18,577 nt of DNA from Mageeibacillus sp. UBA5734 (lineage in GTDB: Bacteria; Bacillota; Clostridia; Saccharofermentanales; UBA5734), in NCBI GenBank assembly GCA_002419365.1, contig DIGA01000011.1:1-18577 (forward strand), written 5' to 3'. The position numbers were made by a program, and so were the translations under genes. The notes under the pieces are model-generated. The model did not search any database. It was not told the DNA's origin and saw only the letters and a list, made by a program, of their open reading frames with translations. Below, piece by piece: positions 7,880-15,462 of the stretch. Within the stretch, counting starts at the first letter, position 1, and each line of letters opens with the position of its first letter.

Positions 7880-9613
7880 ATGACTTCACCGCATGTGCCA
7901 GCCAGCCCTGGCGGCCAACCGCAAGGACTGGCCCGCTATTACCAGCGCCCGGACCTGAAAGTGACCCTTGAACAGATCCGGCGCGCCCGCCTGCGGTTGA
8001 GACTGGCCATGAGTGCTGTTTCTGCCAGGAAAGCCAGCCAGGAACTTATAGCCTGCTGGCAATCCTACCAGTATAACAGGACACTGGCACGTCTGCTCCA
8101 TGAGCAAAAATCCAGTGATCCAAACAGGATCTCGGAACTTGCATTTTTCGAGATGGCAGACGGACCGGTCCATTCCAGCCTGGCACTCGCATTCAAGGCA
8201 CTCATGGACTGCCGGTTCCGGGATGACATCCTGCCGCTGATCCAGCCTTTCCATCTGGAATCGGCGCTTGACTGGTCAGAATTGGCAAGTGAACGGATCC
8301 AGGCTGAATCTGAGGCAGAAGCGGTCAAAATCCGCGAGATTTCAGACTGGATGGCGCAAAGCAGGATTTTCTGCCTCGGCCAGCGGTGGCCTGTAGCAGC
8401 GCTTCCTGCCCTGCTGGAATCGCCGCAACGCTCGATTCGCCGCGCGACCTTTCGCGGAATCCTCGACTTTGTCCGAACCCATGAAGAGTGGCTTGACCGG
8501 CAAATCAGCGCATTGATCGAATTGCGTGTCCTGATGGCTAAAAAGTTGCATCTGTCTGGGCCTTTTGAGAGGATCCGCCATCAAACGGGTCTTTCCGGAG
8601 TGACAGAAGATCATTTTCTGGCCTTTACACGTTTGATCCAGCACTTTTTTGTGCCGATGGGTGTTGAAATCAGGAGCCTGCAGCGCAAGCGCCTGAATCT
8701 GGAAACCTTGTCGGAACAGGATTGGCTATGTTTCCTGCCAGATGGGCATCCCGTGCCAACGAGCAGCCGGGACGCCCAATTCCAGACCATTGCCAAGATC
8801 TTGAAGAACCAGTTGAAGGACCATACTGACACCCTGGGGGACTTGGCATGTCTGGACCAGCCACTGGCTGATTTCCAGCTCGGTCCTGACATGTCTGGCG
8901 AAGTCACAGCCTGGCTTCTGCGGCCCGAAGGCCCGGTTTACTGGCGTTTGCCGCATCATGGCACCATGACAGATATCAGCCATCACTTGCAAGCTTTTGG
9001 TCCTTTGCTGGCTGCTCTGGCTGACCAGGGAATGGCGCAACGTGCTGGCAGCATGGCCGCTCCCGTGCTGCCAGACCTGGCCCGTGCAACGCTGCAAGCC
9101 AGCCTGACCGAACTGGCGGCACTGCCTAGTCTGCAGGAATTGATTCAGGAAAATGAGCTGTACGGTTTGCTAAGATTGACACAAATGACGGAGACCCTGG
9201 TGATTTTGACCTTGGTGGCCGATTTTTCATACCGGATTCATCAGGAAAACCTGATCGACCCAGCAGAACGCAACCGTTTGTGGCTTGAGCTGGAACAACA
9301 GTATCTGCCCGACCTGGACCATGTGGACTGGCCGTACTTGGCCCAGGGGGGACTGCAGCACCTCGCCCTGGACGCCTGGCTGAAACCTGGGCATTCACTC
9401 GCCCGGGCTCTGGGACTGTTTGCTGCCCTGTGCATCTGGCAGAAAAACCGTAAATTTCCTGGGCAATTGGGCCAGGATTGGTCGCATTTGATGGCGAAGG
9501 GCAACAGTCTGCCATTTGACCAGCTGCTTCTTTCGTTCAATTTCCCGTTGCCCTGGGACGAAACGGCCTTCAAGCGCCTGGCGTTTGCCATCAGCGCAGA
9601 ACTGAGTTTGTGA
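7880..9613 (+). CDS. M3-family (oligoendopeptidase F-like) homologue lacking the zinc site; probable pseudopeptidase
   Basis: Its 577 residues run collinear with the usual PepF-type M3 oligopeptidase: an opening YYQRPDL, helical N-terminal lobe, a segment ELRVLMAKKL matching the family's ELR-IAKKLG region, a VP...L..R..R stretch, and a C-terminal half with LE..YLPDLD...GG matching the family's LE..YLP...GG region. Where M3 enzymes carry the zinc motif HExxH, this protein reads HHLQA at 368-372 in the context GTMTDISHHLQAFG. The catalytic Glu and second His are lost. I also find no Glu at the expected third-ligand spot, where the aligned segment reads LQASLTE. It is probably not a peptidase; a binding or scaffold role is inference. 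The reading frame is intact and long, so it is under selection. The ribosome binding site AAGG at 7872-7875 is close and weak, suggesting coupling to argS. Confidence 0.75.
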   Translation: MTSPHVPASPGGQPQGLARYYQRPDLKVTLEQIRRARLRLRLAMSAVSARKASQELIACWQSYQYNRTLARLLHEQKSSDPNRISELAFFEMADGPVHSSLALAFKALMDCRFRDDILPLIQPFHLESALDWSELASERIQAESEAEAVKIREISDWMAQSRIFCLGQRWPVAALPALLESPQRSIRRATFRGILDFVRTHEEWLDRQISALIELRVLMAKKLHLSGPFERIRHQTGLSGVTEDHFLAFTRLIQHFFVPMGVEIRSLQRKRLNLETLSEQDWLCFLPDGHPVPTSSRDAQFQTIAKILKNQLKDHTDTLGDLACLDQPLADFQLGPDMSGEVTAWLLRPEGPVYWRLPHHGTMTDISHHLQAFGPLLAALADQGMAQRAGSMAAPVLPDLARATLQASLTELAALPSLQELIQENELYGLLRLTQMTETLVILTLVADFSYRIHQENLIDPAERNRLWLELEQQYLPDLDHVDWPYLAQGGLQHLALDAWLKPGHSLARALGLFAALCIWQKNRKFPGQLGQDWSHLMAKGNSLPFDQLLLSFNFPLPWDETAFKRLAFAISAELSL

Positions 9614-9614
9614 C

Positions 9615-11180
9615 ATGCGATTGCCAGAAGCCTTTGTAGCCGAAATGGTCCGATTGTGGTCGGACTGGAAACCAGCAGGGACTCTGTCTGACTTTCTTGC
9701 GGTTCATGACCAGTCGTCTGCCTCAGGCCTCAGGGCCAATTTGATCAAGACTTCGCCCGGTGAGCTGAAGTGCATGCTCCCAGATCTGGTGCAGGAACCA
9801 GTTCCCTGGTCCGGATCTGGTTTTTATACAAGAGAAAAAACCAGCCCGGGGCGTTTGCCACAGTACCATGCTGGACTTTTCTATATCCAGGAGCCCAGCG
9901 CGATGCTTCCTGCCGAAGTGCTGGATGTCAAGCCCGGGGACAAGGTGCTCGATTTGTGTGCCGCGCCAGGTGGAAAATCGACCCGGCTGGCTGCCGGTGT
10001 CGGATCTGAGGGCTTGTTGTGGGCGAATGAAATCCATGCGGACAGGGTCAAGGCTCTTCTGAGAAATCTTGAACTGTCCGGGGCAGACCGGACCATCATC
10101 ACGCAGGAGACACCGGAGCGTCTGGCTGAAAAGCTGCCGGGTTTTTTTGACCGTATCCTGGTGGATGCCCCCTGTTCAGGTTCAGGCATGTTCCGGCGGG
10201 ATCCCCAGGCGACCGCAAGCTGGGAACGATATGGACCGGCAACCTGTACGCCTGTCCAGGCCGATATTCTCGAAGCATCTGACCACATGCTCCGGCCAGG
10301 CGGTTACCTGGTCTATTCCACCTGCTCGTTTTCCGTCTCTGAAGACGAAGCCATGATCGAGAAGTTCCTGGAGCGTCATCCACACTACGAAATTACAGCC
10401 ATACCACCATTCGCTGGACTGAGCCCAGGCTTGCCCCTGGGTGCTGGCTTGGAAAAAACCGTACGGATCTGGCCCCATATGACCCGGGGTGATGGCCATT
10501 ACTGTGCCCTGCTTCACAAGAAGCCTGATGCAGAACCAGGACAACGGCCAGGCGCAGAATTAGTCCTGCCGGATGATTCTTTCACAACCAGACGCAGAAA
10601 ATCGAAGCCGTTGGGAAAACAGGCTGAACACCCTTTGCTGGATGACGTTTCGGCTCAGCTGTGTTTCAGGGACTGGGCGCAGGCGACCTTGTCCGATGCA
10701 GGGCTTTCCGTTTTGGCCGCGAAGGAGCAGACGGCCTTCTACCGGGTCCATCAGGACCGATTGCATCTGATGCCCAACCAGGCTGCGCATCTGGAGGGAC
10801 TGCATTGGGTCAAGACTGGCTTATACCTGGGCCAGGTCCACAGTCGTCCGGCCAACCGGGACAAGAGGGGTGCACCAAGGATGAAAGATGCCCGGACCAT
10901 TTCCACGTTAGTTTTTGAGCCTGCCCATGCCATGGCATTGGCATTGACGGCTGATGATTTCCGTTATGCCCTCAGACTCGATGCCGATGATCCGCTTCTG
11001 CAGAAATACCTGCGGGGAGAAACTCTGCAATGGCCTCAGAACAGCTGGCCGTCCACAGGTTGGCCAGAAGGTGCCTACGTAGCCATCTGTCTCGACCGCT
11101 TCCCCCTGGGCTGGGCAAAAGCGCAAAACCATGGGTTTTTAAAGAACTTGTACCCGCCTGGCTGGCGGAAAATGACTTGA
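9615..11180 (+). CDS. rsmF: 16S rRNA m5C methyltransferase, RsmF/NOL1-NOP2-Sun family
   Basis: The protein transfers a methyl group from S-adenosylmethionine to C5 of an rRNA cytosine. Its 521 residues match the RsmF (YebU) layout: a short N-terminal RNA-binding part starting LPEAF, a Rossmann methyltransferase domain, and a C-terminal RsmF-type tail resembling a PUA fold. The SAM loop is DLCAAPGGKS from residue 113. The two catalytic cysteines are C187 in DAPCSGSGMF and C237 in STCSF. The exact target cytosine cannot be read from sequence; m5C1407 of 16S rRNA is the precedent in E. coli. The start lies one base after the previous stop and has no clear ribosome binding site, so translational coupling is likely. 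Confidence 0.92.
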   Translation: MRLPEAFVAEMVRLWSDWKPAGTLSDFLAVHDQSSASGLRANLIKTSPGELKCMLPDLVQEPVPWSGSGFYTREKTSPGRLPQYHAGLFYIQEPSAMLPAEVLDVKPGDKVLDLCAAPGGKSTRLAAGVGSEGLLWANEIHADRVKALLRNLELSGADRTIITQETPERLAEKLPGFFDRILVDAPCSGSGMFRRDPQATASWERYGPATCTPVQADILEASDHMLRPGGYLVYSTCSFSVSEDEAMIEKFLERHPHYEITAIPPFAGLSPGLPLGAGLEKTVRIWPHMTRGDGHYCALLHKKPDAEPGQRPGAELVLPDDSFTTRRRKSKPLGKQAEHPLLDDVSAQLCFRDWAQATLSDAGLSVLAAKEQTAFYRVHQDRLHLMPNQAAHLEGLHWVKTGLYLGQVHSRPANRDKRGAPRMKDARTISTLVFEPAHAMALALTADDFRYALRLDADDPLLQKYLRGETLQWPQNSWPSTGWPEGAYVAICLDRFPLGWAKAQNHGFLKNLYPPGWRKMT

Positions 11181-11209
11181 TCCTGAATGGATGCGATAGG
11201 AGAGATACG

Positions 11210-11830
11210 ATGTCCGTAATGGTTCTGGCGACTGAAAACGAAGGCAAACTGGGTGAGTACCTCGATCTGGCAAGACACTCAGGATTCACACTGGTCAGCA
11301 TGAGGGACGCCGGTTTTACCGGCACCATTGTTGAAGATGGCAAAACCTATGAAGAAAATGCCCTGATCAAAGCACGCGCTGTCCATCAGCAGCTCGGTGG
11401 CTGGGTTCTGGCCGATGATTCCGGGCTTTCGGTCGATATTCTGGATGGCGCACCGGGCATCTATTCGGCCCGGTTTGCTGGCGAGACAGCCAGTTACCGC
11501 GACAAAATCGCCCAGCTCCATGCCTGGCTGGCACCCTATCCACCCGAGACCTGGCAGGCTTCCTTTATCTGTGCGATTGCCATCATCCAGCCAGATGGCA
11601 GGGAAGAGGTCGTGCGCGGCGAGTGCCGGGGCAGGATTGCCGAACATGCTGCCGGTTCAAACGGATTCGGTTACGATCCGATTTTCTTCCTGCCTGAGTA
11701 TGGCCAGACCATGGCTCAGATCGACCCTGCCTTGAAAAACCAGATCAGCCACCGCGCCCGTGCGCTGGCTCTGGCGGCCCAAGTCCTGCCGCATGGTCTC
11801 GAAGGACCAGGCCAGCTATCCGGAAACTGA
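11210..11830 (+). CDS. rdgB: XTP/dITP diphosphatase (RdgB/HAM1)
   Basis: This house-cleaning enzyme hydrolyses dITP, XTP and ITP to the monophosphate and pyrophosphate, keeping deaminated purines out of DNA and RNA. The 206-residue product has the family motifs: TENEGK at 8-13 (substrate-binding SxNxxK loop), DDSGL at 69-73 with the catalytic Asp, GIYSARFAG, FGYDPIF from 153, and SHR at 180-182. The frame is open upstream to 11030, but that part overlaps the methyltransferase gene and has no family match. The ATG at 11210 has AGGAG at 11198-11202, seven bases upstream, and gives the usual length. It follows rsmF after 29 bases. Confidence 0.95.
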   Translation: MSVMVLATENEGKLGEYLDLARHSGFTLVSMRDAGFTGTIVEDGKTYEENALIKARAVHQQLGGWVLADDSGLSVDILDGAPGIYSARFAGETASYRDKIAQLHAWLAPYPPETWQASFICAIAIIQPDGREEVVRGECRGRIAEHAAGSNGFGYDPIFFLPEYGQTMAQIDPALKNQISHRARALALAAQVLPHGLEGPGQLSGN

Positions 11831-11834
11831 CTCC

Positions 11835-12380
11835 ATGGATCAGACACTCGAACATCTGAAGACTGCTGATGTGGTGCGGCTGCTGCTGGTTTCGGATTCG
11901 CACGGCCACACCGATGGCATTGCCTCCCTGATCCAGCAAACCGGTTTGCCGGACTTGATTCTCCACCTGGGTGACCATCAGGATCCACTGGAAGAAATCG
12001 CCTGGGAAATGGAATGCCCAGTGCTTGGTGTTGCCGGCAATTGCGACCATTTTAAGTCCACGGCAGATTTGCCGGACAACCGTCTCATCATCCTGGCGGG
12101 CTGGCGCTTTTTCCTGACCCACGGTCACCACTACCACGTCAAGAGTGGCCTGCAGCATCTGTTCCAGGTTGCAGCCCAGGACCCCTGGCGAGCGGACTTC
12201 ATCGTGTTTGGCCATACCCATCGTCAACTGGTCCGTCAATATGAACAGGACGGCCGTACGGTCTACCTGATCAATCCCGGATCAGCCTTCCCCGGCCGGG
12301 AAGGACCACAAGGAATCTGGCTCGAACTATCGGAGGGAAAAATCAGGATGGATCCCTTGCCGGATCCGCAAAGGCCGTGA
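11835..12380 (+). CDS. YfcE/MJ0936-type metallophosphoesterase
   Basis: This is a calcineurin-like phosphodiesterase of the small YfcE family, which cleaves simple phosphodiesters with two metal ions; the natural substrate is unknown. The 181-residue protein contains the full metal-binding set: DSH at 21-23, GDH at 46-48, GNCDH at 68-72, HGHH at 96-99 and GHTH at 126-129. An upstream in-frame ATG at 11760 lies inside rdgB and is less likely. The chosen start at 11835 leaves a 4-base gap to rdgB and has only a weak ribosome binding site, so coupling is plausible. RdgB and YfcE genes are commonly adjacent in Bacillota. Its stop codon is part of a candidate promoter for the next gene. Confidence 0.9.
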   Translation: MDQTLEHLKTADVVRLLLVSDSHGHTDGIASLIQQTGLPDLILHLGDHQDPLEEIAWEMECPVLGVAGNCDHFKSTADLPDNRLIILAGWRFFLTHGHHYHVKSGLQHLFQVAAQDPWRADFIVFGHTHRQLVRQYEQDGRTVYLINPGSAFPGREGPQGIWLELSEGKIRMDPLPDPQRP

Positions 12381-12386
12381 TATAGT
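12357..12386 (+). promoter_or_regulatory. Candidate promoter before the ACT regulator and homoserine dehydrogenase
   Basis: TTGCCG at 12357-12362 and TATAGT at 12381-12386 are 18 bases apart. The TGA stop codon of the phosphodiesterase gene (12378-12380) directly precedes the -10 box, giving an extended -10 TGATATAGT. Gene function changes here from housekeeping to threonine/methionine biosynthesis, which fits a new transcription unit. Confidence 0.5.
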
Positions 12387-12424
12387 ATCCTTCACGGACG
12401 AATGTTCTTCACAAGCGTACAATG

Positions 12425-12430
12425 AAAGGA
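12425..12430 (+). promoter_or_regulatory. Ribosome binding site favouring a GTG start
   Basis: AAAGGA lies nine bases before GTG at 12440 and inside the alternative ORF beginning with ATG at 12422. Nothing resembling a ribosome binding site precedes that ATG (CACAAGCGTACA). The GTG start also matches where PheB family proteins begin, just before the FFLVK segment. Confidence 0.55.
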
Positions 12431-12439
12431 TGCCAGGTC

Positions 12440-12880
12440 GTGTCTGACAGCGAGTTTTTTCTTGTCAAAGCTGAAGTCTTGCCTGACGTGTTCAACAAAG
12501 TCATGGCGGTCAAACGAATGCTCAGCAGCGGCAAAGCCGAGTCCATCAATGTGGCCTGCAACCGGATCGGACTCTCCCGCAGTGCCTATTACAAATACAA
12601 GGATGCGGTTCTGCCCTTCTATGAGACGTCCCGGGGACGGATGGTGACCCTGATTTTTGCCGTGGAGAATTTTCCCGGCATTCTCTCTGGCATCATCAAC
12701 GTCTTGGCCAAAGAGAAGGCCAATGTCCTGACCATCAACCAGAACATCCCCATCAACGGACTGGCAGATGTGTCGATTTCGATTGAAACAGACCGGATGA
12801 CTGGCTCCCTGGAGGATTTGCTCGACGAACTGGGTAAGATCCCCGGTGTGCGTTCGTACAAAATCCTGGCTCGAGACTGA
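12440..12880 (+). CDS. pheB: PheB-like ACT domain protein (UPF0735 family)
   Basis: This small cytoplasmic protein is of the PheB/UPF0735 family, a probable amino-acid-responsive regulator. From the GTG start it has 146 residues. Residues 5-60 hold the family opening FFLVKAEVLP and a helix-turn-helix-like segment (about 33-56, ending GLSRSAYYKYKD). Residues 69-144 form an ACT domain, VTLIFAVENFPGILSGI onward, which in other proteins binds amino acids. The B. subtilis homologue has historically been linked to phenylalanine biosynthesis, but the biochemical role is not settled. It lies 25 bases before homoserine dehydrogenase, a pairing common in Clostridia, which suggests sensing of an aspartate-family amino acid. 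Alternative start ATG 12422 would add six residues. Confidence 0.85.
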   Translation: MSDSEFFLVKAEVLPDVFNKVMAVKRMLSSGKAESINVACNRIGLSRSAYYKYKDAVLPFYETSRGRMVTLIFAVENFPGILSGIINVLAKEKANVLTINQNIPINGLADVSISIETDRMTGSLEDLLDELGKIPGVRSYKILARD

Positions 12881-12905
12881 TTATGCAACAACTTGGAGGA
12901 TACAC

Positions 12906-14162
12906 ATGATCAACATTGCCATTTTAGGCTATGGCGTCGTCGGCAGCGGAGTCGGCGAGGTCATCTACATGAACCAGTCATCGCTTGAGACCCGGACGGG
13001 CCAGCGCATCGATGTCAAGAAAATCCTCGATCTGCGGGAGTTTCCCCAGGATCCCTATGGCGACCGGGTGACCCGTTCTGCAGACGAAATCATGGATGAT
13101 CCTGAAATCGCTGTTGTAGTCGAAACCATTGGTGGGGCCTCGATTGCCTATGAACTGACCAAACGTGCACTGGTGTCCGGCAAGCATGTCGTCACCTCGA
13201 ACAAGGAGCTTGTTGCCACTCATGGCCCTGAGCTGATGGCCCTCGCGGATGCCAACAATGTCAGTTACCTGTTCGAAGCCAGTGTGGGCGGCGGCATTCC
13301 GATCATCCGCCCCTTGCACAAGTGCCTGGCAGCCAATGTGGTTCTCGAGATCTCCGGAATCCTGAACGGGACCACCAATTACATCCTGACCCGGATGGAG
13401 CATGCCGGGATCGATTTCGATGCAGCACTCAAGGAGGCCCAGGATCGCGGCTATGCCGAACAAAATCCGACCGCGGATATAGCCGGGATCGATGCCTGCA
13501 GGAAAATTGCCATCCTGGCCAGCATCGCAACCGGGGAATACATCGACAGCCGGAAAATCCATACAGAAGGCATCACAGCCGTATCCCTGGCAGACATGGC
13601 CTATGCCCGCAGCATGAACCGGAAAGTCAAGCTCCTGGGCCGTTTCCTGAGAAACGACGGCCAGAAATACAACTTGATCGTGGCTCCGATGCTTGTTGAA
13701 GCGACCAAGCCTCTTTCTGTCGCAGACGATGTCTTCAACGCCATCCAGGTCCGTGGCAACGCCCTCGGCACAGCCATGTTCTATGGGCGTGGAGCCGGCA
13801 AGCTGCCTACGGCCAGTGCCGTCGTAGCGGACATCATCGAATGTGTCATGCACCTGGGCAAGAAGCCTCATGTCGCCTTGTGGCAGGACACAGGCCGGGA
13901 GAATATCCTGGCACATGAGCAGGCTCCTGTCCAGGCCTTGATCCGGCTTGACCCCCAGGTTCCTAAAACTCAAGTGGAGACGCTGTTTAGCCCGTTTGGC
14001 CTGGACTGGCTGGAGCCGGTTGTGCCGGGAGAAATCGCCTGTACGGTCGGTTTCAATCCGGAAAAGCCACTTCTGGAAGGCCGGTTGTCCGATTTGCTGT
14101 CTGCCCTGGGAGACCATCTGATTGGCTGGATGCGAATTTGCACCTGTGATCAAACGACCTGA
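12906..14162 (+). CDS. hom: Homoserine dehydrogenase
   Basis: The enzyme reduces aspartate semialdehyde to homoserine with NAD(P)H, the branch point to threonine and methionine. The product is 418 residues. The Rossmann loop GYGVVGSG spans 8-15; SNKELVA begins at 98, with K100 at the catalytic lysine position. The ILNGTTNYILT segment and GIDACRK (D196, K200) match the Asp/Lys catalytic pair known from the yeast enzyme. The last 80 or so residues resemble the regulatory ACT-like tail. The frame is open to 12846, but GGAGG at 12895-12899 six bases before ATG 12906, and the family N-terminus, support the shorter start. Homoserine kinase and threonine synthase are not in the window. A strong terminator follows immediately. 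Confidence 0.95.
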   Translation: MINIAILGYGVVGSGVGEVIYMNQSSLETRTGQRIDVKKILDLREFPQDPYGDRVTRSADEIMDDPEIAVVVETIGGASIAYELTKRALVSGKHVVTSNKELVATHGPELMALADANNVSYLFEASVGGGIPIIRPLHKCLAANVVLEISGILNGTTNYILTRMEHAGIDFDAALKEAQDRGYAEQNPTADIAGIDACRKIAILASIATGEYIDSRKIHTEGITAVSLADMAYARSMNRKVKLLGRFLRNDGQKYNLIVAPMLVEATKPLSVADDVFNAIQVRGNALGTAMFYGRGAGKLPTASAVVADIIECVMHLGKKPHVALWQDTGRENILAHEQAPVQALIRLDPQVPKTQVETLFSPFGLDWLEPVVPGEIACTVGFNPEKPLLEGRLSDLLSALGDHLIGWMRICTCDQTT

Positions 14163-14164
14163 AA

Positions 14165-14205
14165 AAAACCGTCCCTGTTGCACTACACTGCACAGGGACG
14201 GTTTT
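14165..14205. terminator. Bidirectional intrinsic terminator between hom and the zinc-ribbon gene
   Basis: AAAACCGTCCCTGT (14165-14178) pairs perfectly with ACAGGGACGGTTTT (14192-14205), a 14-bp stem. On the plus strand it ends hom with TTTT after the stem, only three bases after the stop codon. On the minus strand the same hairpin is followed by seven T (complement of 14162-14168), a stronger signal for the convergent zinc-ribbon gene. Confidence 0.88.
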
Positions 14206-14241
14206 GCATTTCAGGATCTGGTTGGGGGAGGGGCTTTCAGA

Positions 14242-14418
14242 TCAGAATCTGTTGTCCATGCCACCCTGTTGACGTCTGCTGTTCTTGCGGGCCTTGCGGC
14301 AGTCCGGGCAACGAACGGGTTCGTTTTCAAAGCCCTTCTCTTTGTAGAATGCCTGTTCACCCTCGGTGAACGCGAATTCAACTCCACAGTCTTTGCATGT
14401 TAAGATTTTGTCTGGCAT
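14242..14418 (-). CDS. Small zinc-ribbon domain protein
   Basis: This 58-residue protein is built around one zinc ribbon: CKDC near the N-terminus and CPDC followed by RKARK about 25 residues later. It also contains the GEQAFYKEKGF...P.RC segment of the zf-trcl type zinc-ribbon family common in Clostridia. The role of the family is not established; the basic tail after the second CxxC suggests nucleic-acid or ribosome contact, which is inference. The start ATG at 14418 has GGGAGG (14434-14429 on the minus strand), 10 bases upstream. An upstream TTG at 14436 would overlap that site and is rejected. It is the only minus-strand gene here and ends at the shared hairpin. Confidence 0.88.
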   Translation of the reverse strand: MPDKILTCKDCGVEFAFTEGEQAFYKEKGFENEPVRCPDCRKARKNSRRQQGGMDNRF

Positions 14419-14532
14419 GTCGGAAAAACCTCCCAATTATTCTCGGATCAAGAAAGTGACAGTGGCTTTTCATAAGAAATCAGGAGGTTTGGACCTACCC
14501 ATTCTGTCAGGCACAGGCTGTGAACAAACTTT

Positions 14533-14547
14533 ATCCGTTGTTCGGAT
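14533..14547 (+). repeat. Inverted repeat overlapping a -35 box, possible operator
   Basis: ATCCG (14533-14537), five bases, then CGGAT (14543-14547) form a perfect 5-bp inverted repeat. It covers the candidate -35 TTGTTC at 14538-14543. A repressor site is possible, but ATCCG is a frequent word in this genome, so chance is a real alternative. Confidence 0.3.
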
Positions 14548-14567
14548 GATAGCATACATGTTATAAT
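14538..14567 (+). promoter_or_regulatory. Extended -10 promoter of the DRTGG/hydrogenase-like gene cluster
   Basis: TTGTTC at 14538-14543 and a perfect TATAAT at 14562-14567 are 18 bases apart. TG at 14559-14560, one base before the -10 box, adds the extended -10 element. Transcription would start about 14575, leaving a leader of roughly 95 bases before the first gene at 14672. A TTGACA at 14595-14600 lies in that leader without a good matching -10 box. The non-coding stretch 14419-14671 must also hold the promoter of the divergent zinc-ribbon gene, which I could not place with confidence. Confidence 0.6.
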
Positions 14568-14671
14568 ATTTTCAAGTGTGTTTGGACATTCTGCTTGACA
14601 CATTGCCGAAAATTTACTTGAGATCTGTGCAAGATCAACCTAATTTTCAATAATCTCGCAAGGAGACAGAT

Positions 14672-15022
14672 ATGAAGTTAAGTAAATGTGTCGAAGTCAT
14701 CTCGGCCAATGTCCTGGTTTCCGGTGATGACATGGACCTGGATGTCAATGTTGCCTGTGGAGCAGACCTGATGAGTGACGTCATGGCCTTTTCCTGTTCG
14801 ACTAACCAGATGATGCTGACCGGTCTGGTCAATCCGCAGACCATCCGGACTGCCGAGATGATGGATGTCAAAGTGATCGTCTTCGTCCGCGGCAAGGTGC
14901 CGGACCGTGGCATGCTGGACCTGGCCCGGGAAAAAGGCATCTGTGTCTTGTCAACTCCTTTGCCGATGTTTTCTGCCTGCGGCATCCTGTACCAGAATGG
15001 TGTCAAAGGTAAGGGGGACTAG
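14672..15022 (+). CDS. DRTGG domain protein
   Basis: This 116-residue stand-alone DRTGG-type protein is of the kind encoded beside [FeFe]-hydrogenase genes in Clostridia and Thermotogae. The recognisable core is GADLMSDV at 30-37, followed by LTGLVNPQTIRTAEM and a VIVFVRGK strand, then a C-terminal FSACGILY. DRTGG domains also occur in phosphotransacetylase N-termini and CBS proteins, where they are thought to sense ligands; no catalytic role is proven. AAGGAG at 14660-14665, six bases upstream, sets the start. The next gene begins immediately after its stop codon, so the two are translationally coupled. Its proximity to an ATPase and a hydrogenase-like protein suggests a signalling or sensing role (inference). 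Confidence 0.8.
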   Translation: MKLSKCVEVISANVLVSGDDMDLDVNVACGADLMSDVMAFSCSTNQMMLTGLVNPQTIRTAEMMDVKVIVFVRGKVPDRGMLDLAREKGICVLSTPLPMFSACGILYQNGVKGKGD

Positions 15023-15445
15023 ATGATCGAACCGGTCAAACTGGAATACAAGATCCGGGGTTCGGACTTCATCAATGCCGGCGAGGCATCGAGTGGCACG
15101 AAAAAAGCCCTCAATCGACTGGGTGTGTCCCCGGCAGCTGTCAAACGCGCAGCTATTGCCATGTATGAAGCAGAGATCAATGCTGTGATCCATGCGGACG
15201 GTGGTGCAGCAGAAGTGTTTATCTATTCGGACCATGTGGTCATCCGGATCATCGACCAGGGCCCGGGCATCCCGGATGTCAGCCTGGCGATGCAGGAAGG
15301 TTGGTCCACCGCACCCGATATCGCCCGTGAAATGGGGTTTGGTGCCGGTATGGGCCTGCCTAATATCAAAAAGCATTCGGACGACATGTCCATCGAAACG
15401 GAGATCGGCAGCGGTACGACTGTCACGATCACTGTCCGTTTCTAA
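15023..15445 (+). CDS. Anti-sigma-factor-like ATPase (RsbW/RsbT type GHKL kinase)
   Basis: This 140-residue GHKL-fold ATPase resembles the serine kinases RsbW, RsbT and SpoIIAB. The N box is EAEINAVIHA around 49-55 with E49 and N53, the G1 box is DQGPGIPD from 78, and the G2 box is GFGAGMGLP at 105-113. These are the ATP-binding elements; anti-sigma kinases phosphorylate a serine on a STAS-domain partner. No STAS antagonist or sigma factor gene is present in the window, so its partner is unknown and may be a neighbour in this cluster. The start ATG abuts the preceding TAG, with AGGGGG at 15012-15017 as binding site. It precedes the hydrogenase-like gene by 17 bases. Confidence 0.85.
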   Translation: MIEPVKLEYKIRGSDFINAGEASSGTKKALNRLGVSPAAVKRAAIAMYEAEINAVIHADGGAAEVFIYSDHVVIRIIDQGPGIPDVSLAMQEGWSTAPDIAREMGFGAGMGLPNIKKHSDDMSIETEIGSGTTVTITVRF

Positions 15446-15462
15446 ACCTAAAGGAAAATTTC

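Noticed and set aside
11030..11209. N-terminal extension of rdgB overlapping the methyltransferase gene
   Set aside because: No match to the family, and a good ribosome binding site marks ATG 11210.
12846..12905. 20-residue extension of homoserine dehydrogenase
   Set aside because: It overlaps the ACT gene; GGAGG six bases before ATG 12906 and the Rossmann N-terminus fit the shorter form.
12978..14183. 401-codon open frame on the minus strand opposite hom
   Set aside because: It is a shadow of the well-conserved homoserine dehydrogenase; its protein shows no recognisable motif and no ribosome binding site was seen.
14595..14600. TTGACA in the leader of the DRTGG gene as a second promoter
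   Set aside because: The sequence 17-18 bases downstream (TTGAGA or TGAGAT) is a poor -10 box.
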